A stretch of 64,000 nucleotides of DNA from Carboxylicivirga caseinilyticus. Its GTDB lineage: Bacteria; Bacteroidota; Bacteroidia; Bacteroidales; Marinilabiliaceae. Position 1 is the first letter of the stretch, and each line of letters begins with the position of its first letter. The DNA is taken from positions 154,991 through 218,990 of the forward strand of contig JAFMVE010000004.1 of NCBI GenBank assembly GCA_025499705.1. Reading direction: 5' to 3'. Below the pieces are notes generated by a model. It was given only the letters and a program-made list of their open reading frames with translations. It made no database searches and was not told the DNA's origin. Positions 48,108 through 55,139 of the stretch are shown here, in pieces. Both the position numbers and the translations under genes were made by a program.

Positions 48108-48752
48108 ATGTCGCTAATTAACCGTAAAAAGAACCGTTTGGTACCTGAACCTGCCCTACGACGTATGCCTTGCTATCTTTCATATCTTAAGCTGGCTCAG
48201 CGAGATGGGCATAAATATATTTCATCAACACTTATTGCCAGAGATATGGGTGTTGACCCTACGCAGGTCACTAAAGATCTTTCATACACCAGCATTGTTG
48301 GAAAAACAAGGGTTGGTTATGAAGTGGATGCACTAATCGATGTTCTTGAAGATTTCCTGGGTTTTACGGTTGTTGATGAAGCCTATTTATTTGGTGTTGG
48401 TAGTTTGGGCAAAGCTTTACTGCACGATTATGGTCTAAAACAGTTCGGATTAAAAATTGTAGCTGCATTTGACATTGACCCACAAGTGGTTGGAAAAACC
48501 ATTGAAGGAGTTGAAATTTATCACTTTGATGAACTAGCCCGCATGCAGGAAAACGGAGTTAAAATTGGAATCCTTACTGTACCGGTTGACAAAACACAGG
48601 AAGTTGCTGATCGTTTAGTCGAAAGTGGCATACAAGGCATTTGGAACTTTACTCCGGTTAATATTAAAGTAAATGATGGAGTGGTAGTTCAAAACACTTC
48701 GTTGTATGCACACCTTGCCGTAATGTTTAACCGAATGAAAGCTAATTCTTAA
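48108..48752 (+). CDS. rex: Redox-sensing transcriptional repressor Rex
   Basis: 214 aa. An N-terminal winged helix (PEPALRRMPCYLSYL, SSTLIARDMGVDPTQVTKDLSY; about 12-58) is followed by a Rossmann domain with FGVGSLGKALLHDY (about 95-108) that binds NADH/NAD+. NADH releases it from DNA, so fermentation and respiration genes are derepressed when the cell is reduced. Its targets cannot be told here. The stop codon overlaps the end of the convergent histidine kinase gene by 4 bases. Confidence 0.94.
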   Translation: MSLINRKKNRLVPEPALRRMPCYLSYLKLAQRDGHKYISSTLIARDMGVDPTQVTKDLSYTSIVGKTRVGYEVDALIDVLEDFLGFTVVDEAYLFGVGSLGKALLHDYGLKQFGLKIVAAFDIDPQVVGKTIEGVEIYHFDELARMQENGVKIGILTVPVDKTQEVADRLVESGIQGIWNFTPVNIKVNDGVVVQNTSLYAHLAVMFNRMKANS

Positions 48753-50110
48753 AAAGTCAGGGTAAACTTTGTTTCTTTTTCCACTTCAGAGTATGCTGTA
48801 ATGTTACCACCATGCAGTCTTAATATCTGTTTTGATAAGCTTAACCCAATACCCGAACCCTGAGGTTTGGTAGTAAAGAAAGGTATAAATATCTTATCCA
48901 GCACATTTGGCAATATTCCCTGACCATTATCAATAACTTGTATTGTTATTCTTCCACGCTTATTTAAAAAGGCCCGTAAGGTAATTTCTGCATTTTCGCG
49001 CCCATCAAGAGCCTGAATAGCATTCTGAACCAAATTAATTATTACCTGCTCAATTAATTTCTCATCAGCTGATAATTCCAGCGATTCTGGTTCAATCTGA
49101 ATATTACATTTCACTCCTTTCGACTTTAATTCCTCAGCCAGCAATCCTTTTATATTATTAAGCAATTGACTTATAGGAAAAATAGAAAATGTCGGAGTTG
49201 GTATTTTTGTTAGGTTACGATAGGTATTTACAAAATGCATCAATCCATCAGTTCGCTTATAAATTGTATCAAGGGCTCCTTCAACTTCCTTAATGGTTTC
49301 GAAATGCTCACCCGGAATATCCTGATCCTGCAAATCGTTAGCAAGATCCTTCAAAATCAAACTAATAGTTGACGACAATGAAGATATGGGCGTTATGGAG
49401 TTCATGATTTCGTGTGTCAACACACGTATTAATTTCTGCCACGACTCCATCTCTTTTTCTTCTAATTCATTCTGAATATTCTTAATCGATGTAAGAAGAA
49501 TGGTACGATTATGAATTTTGAATTCAGTAGCATAAACCGAAAGTTGCAATAATTCATCCTTTTCCTGAACGCGAATCAAGCTGTTTTCTCCATGATTAAT
49601 GGTGAGAAGCTTCTCCACTAGCTCAGGACTAAAATCCCTTAATGATTGTATATTACTTAATGATCGAACTTGAAATAGTTTTTTGGTGGCATTGTTGATC
49701 AACTCCACCTTTCCATCTTTACTATAAGCAATTAAAGCGATTCCAATATGCTGAATTACAGTCTGCAGATAATAATAATTCTCCTCCTTCTCAGCTCTCA
49801 CTTCCTGAAAATCCTTGATTACTTCATTAAACGACTTTTTTAATTTATCAAATGATGAATCAAGACTCTCAACCTGAAAAGTCCTGGTAAAATCAGAATA
49901 ACGGATAGACTCAAGAAAATTATTCAAAACCCGGTTCGTTCTGTCAACATAATGAATCATGGCAAAAATCTGAAAGCCTATCAACAGACCAACCAGTACC
50001 AATGTCATCGTTAACTCGGTTTCGAAAAACAAATAAAAGAAGGCAAATATAGACCCCGCTAAAAGCAGGGTACGAACAATAAAATTGATCCTGAAGTTAT
50101 TATAAGCCAT
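48749..50110 (-). CDS. Membrane sensor histidine kinase, NtrB-like
   Basis: 453 aa. Two membrane segments at the N-terminus (about 10-55) with almost no periplasmic loop, then a linker/HAMP-like helix, a PAS domain (about 115-215) and a kinase core. H-box is LIRVLTHEIMNSITPISSL; N-box QNAIQALDGREN; G-boxes DNGQGILP and GSGIGLSLSKQIL. Probably senses a membrane or cytoplasmic signal. Overlaps the response-regulator gene by 11 bases and forms a pair with it. Confidence 0.92.
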   Translation of the reverse strand: MAYNNFRINFIVRTLLLAGSIFAFFYLFFETELTMTLVLVGLLIGFQIFAMIHYVDRTNRVLNNFLESIRYSDFTRTFQVESLDSSFDKLKKSFNEVIKDFQEVRAEKEENYYYLQTVIQHIGIALIAYSKDGKVELINNATKKLFQVRSLSNIQSLRDFSPELVEKLLTINHGENSLIRVQEKDELLQLSVYATEFKIHNRTILLTSIKNIQNELEEKEMESWQKLIRVLTHEIMNSITPISSLSSTISLILKDLANDLQDQDIPGEHFETIKEVEGALDTIYKRTDGLMHFVNTYRNLTKIPTPTFSIFPISQLLNNIKGLLAEELKSKGVKCNIQIEPESLELSADEKLIEQVIINLVQNAIQALDGRENAEITLRAFLNKRGRITIQVIDNGQGILPNVLDKIFIPFFTTKPQGSGIGLSLSKQILRLHGGNITAYSEVEKETKFTLTF

Positions 50111-51476
50111 GTTTTTCCAATCGTCGGTATAAAGATGTCCTTGTTAATCCCAGGTCGGCAGCAGCTTTAGAAACATTACCCCTGTTCATCCGAAGAACTT
50201 TTTCTATTATATGTCTTTCAATTTCTTCCAAATTATATGAATCAAATTCAAATCCTTCGGTACTCACCTGAACCGATGACAATTGAAAATCTGACTCTTC
50301 TAAATTGGCAGATTCACTCATAATAACTGTTCGTTCAACAATATGTTGAAATTCACGTACATTACCAGGCCATGGATAACTGGTTAGTTTTTTGATAACC
50401 TTAGCTGAAAGTCTGTTAATCTTCTTCTTGTATTTTTGAGAATAAATCTTTAGAAAATGCTCTGCCAGAACAGGTATATCTTCTGGTCTTTCACGCAAAG
50501 GAGGCAACTCAACTTCAACCGTATTAATACGATAAATTAAATCCTGTCGATAATTATCCTCACTGGCCATCTGCTTTAAATTCATATTGGTAGCACAAAT
50601 CAATCGAATATCAATTGGTCTTGGCTTATTTGCTCCAACACGCGTTACTTCTCTTCTCTCAAGCACAGTTAATAATTTAGCTTGCAATGGCAGAGACAAG
50701 TTTCCTATTTCATCCAGAAACAATGTACCTCCATGAGCCATTTCGAACCTACCGGGACGATCTGCCTTAGCATCCGTAAACGCCCCCTTTACATGCCCGA
50801 ATAACTCACTCTCAAATAACGACTCACTTAAGGCACCCAAATCAACACTAATGAAAGGCTCATCCCTACGAAGCGAATTACGATGCAGCGCTCTGGCAAC
50901 CAACTCTTTTCCTGTACCATTCTCTCCCAAAATCAGTACATTTGCATCCGTAGCAGCAACTTTCTTAATGGTATTAAATACAGTTTGCATACCTGGTGAA
51001 ATCCCGATAAAATTTGCAAATGGCTGATCCAGAATCGTATTCATTTCACGTTGTTTCGACTTCAGATCCTTAACTTCCTCACGTGATTGACGAAGCTTGA
51101 TCGCTGAAGAAACCGTTGCCAATAACTTTTCGTTTTGCCATGGCTTCAGAATAAAATCAGTAGCACCTGCTTTTATAGCCTTAACCGACTTTTCAACATC
51201 GCCATAAGCTGTTATGAAAAGCACAACTGCCGAAGGATCAATTTCCAGAATTTTCTCCAGCCAGCTAAATCCTTCCTGTCCGCTTATAGCATCCTTTGTG
51301 AAATTCATATCCAGAAGTATCACATCAAACACATCATCAGCCATTATAGCTGGTATTTTTGTAGGATCGGTGGAAGTAACGATATGTTCTACATGAGGCT
51401 TAAGAAGCAATTTTAATGCAAATAATATATCAGCGTTATCATCTACTGCCAGTATGCGTCCTGATTTCTGAGTCAT
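50100..51476 (-). CDS. Sigma-54-dependent NtrC-family response regulator
   Basis: 458 aa. Receiver domain (1-125; D56 is the phospho-acceptor in VILLDMNF). AAA+ ATPase (about 155-385) with Walker A GENGTGKE (184-191), GAFTDA (231-236) at the sigma-54 contact loop, and Walker B TLFLDE (251-256). C-terminal Fis-type helix-turn-helix (LEEIERHIIEKVLRMNRGNVSKAAADLGLTRTSLYRRL area). The usual GAFTGA contact loop reads GAFTDA here, which occurs in this phylum. Divergent from an ABC/FtsX operon with matching palindromes in between, so these are candidate targets. Confidence 0.93.
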   Translation of the reverse strand: MTQKSGRILAVDDNADILFALKLLLKPHVEHIVTSTDPTKIPAIMADDVFDVILLDMNFTKDAISGQEGFSWLEKILEIDPSAVVLFITAYGDVEKSVKAIKAGATDFILKPWQNEKLLATVSSAIKLRQSREEVKDLKSKQREMNTILDQPFANFIGISPGMQTVFNTIKKVAATDANVLILGENGTGKELVARALHRNSLRRDEPFISVDLGALSESLFESELFGHVKGAFTDAKADRPGRFEMAHGGTLFLDEIGNLSLPLQAKLLTVLERREVTRVGANKPRPIDIRLICATNMNLKQMASEDNYRQDLIYRINTVEVELPPLRERPEDIPVLAEHFLKIYSQKYKKKINRLSAKVIKKLTSYPWPGNVREFQHIVERTVIMSESANLEESDFQLSSVQVSTEGFEFDSYNLEEIERHIIEKVLRMNRGNVSKAAADLGLTRTSLYRRLEKHGL

Positions 51477-51534
51477 AAGATTGAGTTTTTCGTACCTAAA
51501 TATACCATATTCTAAATGAAAAAGGTCACTGTAT

Positions 51535-51550
51535 TGTTCGATAACGAACG
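51535..51550. promoter_or_regulatory. Palindrome site 1
   Basis: TGTTCGATAACGAACG, an inverted repeat with one imperfect end, 59 bases before the response-regulator start. Same motif as sites 2 and 3. Confidence 0.5.
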
Positions 51551-51578
51551 GTATTCTTCAAACAAAAAGAATGCCGTT
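51547..51578. repeat. Stem-loop overlapping palindrome 1
   Basis: 12-bp stem AACGGTATTCTT/AAGAATGCCGTT with one G-T pair and an 8-base loop. No gene ends here. It might be a leader structure for the response-regulator transcript. Confidence 0.4.
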
Positions 51579-51745
51579 TATGTAATAAGCTTGATTTTAA
51601 AGCATTAACAACATTGGCACAAGAAGTGATAATACAATCATTGGAAACCTGACTAAAGATAATAACCTTTACCGTGTAGCGAAAGCTGTTAATTACTGAA
51701 TATCTGATATTTAAAGTAGATATTTTACACAAAAGATGAAAAAAT

Positions 51746-51753
51746 TACTTTTG
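51746..51753 (+). promoter_or_regulatory. Candidate -7 element of ABC/FtsX operon
   Basis: TACTTTTG matches TAnnTTTG and predicts a start near 51760, upstream of palindromes 2 and 3. No clear -33 element. Confidence 0.35.
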
Positions 51754-51792
51754 TAGAGGGGACGATATTCTAAAAAATAAGACAATAAACAT

Positions 51793-51808
51793 TGTTCGAT
51801 AACGAACA
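51793..51808. promoter_or_regulatory. Palindrome site 2
   Basis: TGTTCGATAACGAACA: TGTTCG, ATAA, then its exact complement CGAACA. Lies 36 bases before the ABC ATPase ATG. Confidence 0.55.
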
Positions 51809-51812
51809 CAAT

Positions 51813-51828
51813 TGTTCATTATCGGACA
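51813..51828. promoter_or_regulatory. Palindrome site 3
   Basis: TGTTCATTATCGGACA, a diverged copy of the same motif, exactly 20 bases (two helical turns) from site 2 and 15 bases before the ABC ATPase ATG. Confidence 0.5.
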
Positions 51829-51843
51829 TAATTGAAGGTAAAA

Positions 51844-52527
51844 ATGATTCACACACGAAACTTAACCAAGATACACAGGAATGGTGGTGTAGAGCAAACC
51901 ATTCTTCAAAATGTCAACATTGACATTGAAGCAGGTGAGTTTGTATGCCTTCTTGGACCTTCTGGTTCGGGCAAGACTACACTGATGAATATTTTTGGTC
52001 TAATTGATACTCCTACATCTGGTGATTTTTTGATGATGGGATATGACGTCACAAAGCTTAAAGAAAGACAACGAATTAATCTTCGAAGAGGGAGCATTGG
52101 TAATATTTTTAGAAACTTTGGATTAATAGATGAACTTAATGTTTATGAAAACATTGAATTACCTCTTCAATATTTAAAATATAATAAGCAACATAGATTT
52201 AAAAAAGTAAATTCTATTCTTGAAGAATTAAATATCACACATTTAAAATCATATTATACAAATCAACTAAACGGCCTTCAGCAACAATTGGTTGGAATTG
52301 GTCGTGCAATGGTTATTGATCCGGATATTATTCTGGCTGATGAACCAACAGGTTGCCTAAATTCAAGTTCCGGTAGCACTATTATGAACACCTTAAATTT
52401 GATTAACGAAAAAGGCACAACTATAGTTATGGCAAGTCATTCGGCTAACGATGCAGAAAAATCACAACGCATTATTCAGGTCTTTGACGGACATATAATA
52501 ACTGAAAACATCAAAAACAGACTATAA
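51844..52527 (+). CDS. ABC transporter ATP-binding protein with degenerate motifs
   Basis: 227 aa from the ATG at 51844 (GAAGG precedes it; the open frame upstream lacks an ATG). Related to MacB/LolD-type ATPases. Walker A GPSGSGKTT (38-46) and Walker B IILADE are intact, and His199 of the H-loop is present. The Q-loop Gln is Arg (IFRNFG, R90), the signature LSGGQ reads LNGLQ (142-146), and the D-loop LD reads LN (172-173). These changes should weaken ATP hydrolysis. It is immediately followed by an FtsX-type permease. Either it works in an unusual way or it is a non-hydrolysing partner. Confidence 0.85.
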   Translation: MIHTRNLTKIHRNGGVEQTILQNVNIDIEAGEFVCLLGPSGSGKTTLMNIFGLIDTPTSGDFLMMGYDVTKLKERQRINLRRGSIGNIFRNFGLIDELNVYENIELPLQYLKYNKQHRFKKVNSILEELNITHLKSYYTNQLNGLQQQLVGIGRAMVIDPDIILADEPTGCLNSSSGSTIMNTLNLINEKGTTIVMASHSANDAEKSQRIIQVFDGHIITENIKNRL

Positions 52528-52530
52528 CAG

Positions 52531-54966
52531 ATGATGCTGAAGCACCACATAAAAGTTGCCCTACGAAATATCAGGAAACAAGGGTTTTACTCGTTTCTTA
52601 ATATTTTAAGCTTATCTGTTGGCATTACATTAAGTCTGCTCGTACTTCTGCTGGTAAAGCATGAGTTAAGCTACGACAAATCATTTAATCAAAGTGAGTC
52701 AATTTATCGTGTAGCTACAAAAGGTATTTTAAGCTCTAACTTTATTAATAGTGCCACCAGCCCAATGCCTTTGGGTGACCTAATGACTAAATATGACGAA
52801 GTAGAATCTGTTGTTCGTTTTGTACCCGGAGCCAATAATGTTGTTTCAAATGAAGATGTAAAGTTTAATGAAGAACATTTTCGGTTTGCAGATGCTTCCT
52901 TTTTTGAGATATTCGACCTTGATATCATCGCAGGAGAAAGTGAAAGTCTATTAAAATCACCCAATTCGGTGGTTCTAACCAAATCTGCAGCCAACAAATA
53001 TTTTGGAGAGCAAAATCCTATTGGTAAAATTATTACGCGAGCAAATATGAATTACAAGGTAACAGGCATTTGTGAGGATATGCCCGTTACAAGTCACTTC
53101 AAATTTAATTTCCTGGCTTCAATATCAACAATTGATGCCATCTTGTTGAAAAAAGCTGATACTACATATGTTCAAAACTGGAAAAAAGACTGGCTCTATC
53201 TTAATTGCTATACCTATATTAAATTAAAGCCTACAGTTGAATCAAGGTCTTTTGAAGAAAATTTTAATAAAGAAAAAGATGCCCTGTTGTTACCTCAGGT
53301 AAAAGAAACTTTACAATCTGAGTTATCAACTGATAGTATTAAACTTGATTTTTATCTGCAGCCAATCACAGATATCCATTTACATTCTCATTTAACTGCC
53401 GAATTACAGCCGAATTCGAAACCAGTCTATATTAATCTGTTTATTTTCATTGCTGTTTTTATACTGCTAACAACCTGTATAAACTTCATCAACTTAACAA
53501 CTGCCAAAGCCCGCAGGCGCTTTAACGAAGTTGCTTTGCGTCAGATGGTAGGTGCAGGACGACGACAATTAGTTTGGCAATTTCTAACAGAAGCCATCTT
53601 ATACAGTTTAAGTGCAACATTCTTCGGACTTGTTTTGCTTGAACTACTTATACCCTTTTTTAATTTCTTCTTCAACCTACAACTTAATTTTTCAATTTTA
53701 ACAGGATGGATTGACTTTTTCTGGATATTAATGCTGGTTCTTTTTGTCAGCATTATGTCCGGAGCCTTTCCTGCCTTTTTCTTTTCAGGATTAAAACCAA
53801 AACATATTTTACAAGGCAACTACAGAATTAAAAATAACGGTTTACTGGTAAGAGGTATATTTGTGTGTGCTCAGATTGCAATAAGTATTTTCCTTTTAAT
53901 AGTTGTAACGGGTATGTGGTGGCAAATCAGTTACATCAATCAGTATAATCCGGGATTCGATTCTAAAAACATAATGGTGATTGAAAGAGGCGGAGCAATT
54001 GGTAAAAACTACCAGAATTTCAAATCCGATCTTCTTAAAATCAACGGAATTGAATCTGTAAGTGCATGTAGCAGTCTGCCAGGAGATGATTACTTTCAGG
54101 GTACCTTCAAAATAAAAAATGGTGCAAATGAAAAAGTAGCCGTCTTACCAATGAATTATGTTGACAGGGATTATTTCACCATGCTTAATCTGACTTTAAA
54201 GACAGGACGTTTTTTGGATGAAGCGGAAGGTGATTCATTAGGAATTTTACTCAATCACACTGCAATTACCGAATATGACATAAAAAAGCCATTAGGACAA
54301 AAGATTGAAGTTTTTGGAAATAAAGATTTTGAATTAAATGTAGTGGGTGTTGTAAAAGATTTTCATTTTGAGACATATTACGAAAAAATTAAACCATTGG
54401 CTTTGATCCTTATGGGAGAAAAAATGAATTTCGATTATATCCTGGTAAAGCTTAATGCTCAACACTCAGTTGCGACATCTCAACTTATTAATGAAACCTG
54501 GAAGAAATATTCTGAAAGTTCACCTTTTGAGTGGCAAATGCTTACAACCCGACTATCAAATCTATATGAAGAAGATATTCGAATTGCTAAAATCATTTCA
54601 GTTTTTGCCATTTTATCTCTTTTTATGACAATTCTTGGAATCATTGCCTTAACCGCTTTTATTACCGAATATAAATCGAAAGACATTGGAATAAAAAAAG
54701 TATTGGGTATCTCACGCCAAAGCATTATTCTTCAAATATTTTCTGATTTTAGTCTCTACATAATTATTGGTGTTATCTTATCTATATTGCCAGCATTTAT
54801 TGCTTTAACTGCATGGATTGAGAGTTATGCTTATGCACGATTTCTAAATGGTTTTATTTTTATCCTGGATGCAGTTTTTGTTGCTGGTTTGGCGTATCTG
54901 TCAGTTTTCTATCAATCCTACCGAATGGCTTCTGAAAGGCCTGCTGACAGTTGGCAATACAAATAA
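52531..54966 (+). CDS. FtsX/MacB-type ABC permease, long two-unit form
   Basis: 811 aa. Two FtsX permease units, each with a large extracytoplasmic domain. The first has a membrane helix at 20-45 (LSVGITLSLLVLLLVKH), then periplasmic MacB_PCD (about 50-285) and helices at about 295-410. The second starts near residue 435 and ends with three helices near the C-terminus. MacB-type proteins move peptides, toxins or lipoproteins mechanically across the periplasm. This long layout is common in Bacteroidota. It is 3 bases after the ATPase gene. The transported substrate is unknown. Confidence 0.88.
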   Translation: MMLKHHIKVALRNIRKQGFYSFLNILSLSVGITLSLLVLLLVKHELSYDKSFNQSESIYRVATKGILSSNFINSATSPMPLGDLMTKYDEVESVVRFVPGANNVVSNEDVKFNEEHFRFADASFFEIFDLDIIAGESESLLKSPNSVVLTKSAANKYFGEQNPIGKIITRANMNYKVTGICEDMPVTSHFKFNFLASISTIDAILLKKADTTYVQNWKKDWLYLNCYTYIKLKPTVESRSFEENFNKEKDALLLPQVKETLQSELSTDSIKLDFYLQPITDIHLHSHLTAELQPNSKPVYINLFIFIAVFILLTTCINFINLTTAKARRRFNEVALRQMVGAGRRQLVWQFLTEAILYSLSATFFGLVLLELLIPFFNFFFNLQLNFSILTGWIDFFWILMLVLFVSIMSGAFPAFFFSGLKPKHILQGNYRIKNNGLLVRGIFVCAQIAISIFLLIVVTGMWWQISYINQYNPGFDSKNIMVIERGGAIGKNYQNFKSDLLKINGIESVSACSSLPGDDYFQGTFKIKNGANEKVAVLPMNYVDRDYFTMLNLTLKTGRFLDEAEGDSLGILLNHTAITEYDIKKPLGQKIEVFGNKDFELNVVGVVKDFHFETYYEKIKPLALILMGEKMNFDYILVKLNAQHSVATSQLINETWKKYSESSPFEWQMLTTRLSNLYEEDIRIAKIISVFAILSLFMTILGIIALTAFITEYKSKDIGIKKVLGISRQSIILQIFSDFSLYIIIGVILSILPAFIALTAWIESYAYARFLNGFIFILDAVFVAGLAYLSVFYQSYRMASERPADSWQYK

Positions 54967-55081
54967 AACAGCCTTTAGAAGGTAACGATTTTTAACATCT
55001 CAGAATACTGATCCAAAATATACTCCTAAAAGATGATCATAATCAGAGCTTGATTTAAATGGGTAGTATTAAAAAAATCAA

Positions 55082-55089
55082 TATATTTG
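55082..55089 (+). promoter_or_regulatory. Candidate -7 element of secDF
   Basis: TATATTTG matches TAnnTTTG, 51 bases before the start codon; the -33 element is not clear. Confidence 0.4.
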
Positions 55090-55139
55090 CGCGATTATGA
55101 TGTGAAGTGTCAAAACGAATAATTATAAATTATTAACAA

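Noticed and set aside
51614..51630. TTGGCAC followed by a GTGAT, resembling a sigma-54 -24/-12 promoter
   Set aside because: The -12 half is wrong (no TTGC at the proper spacing), so not called.
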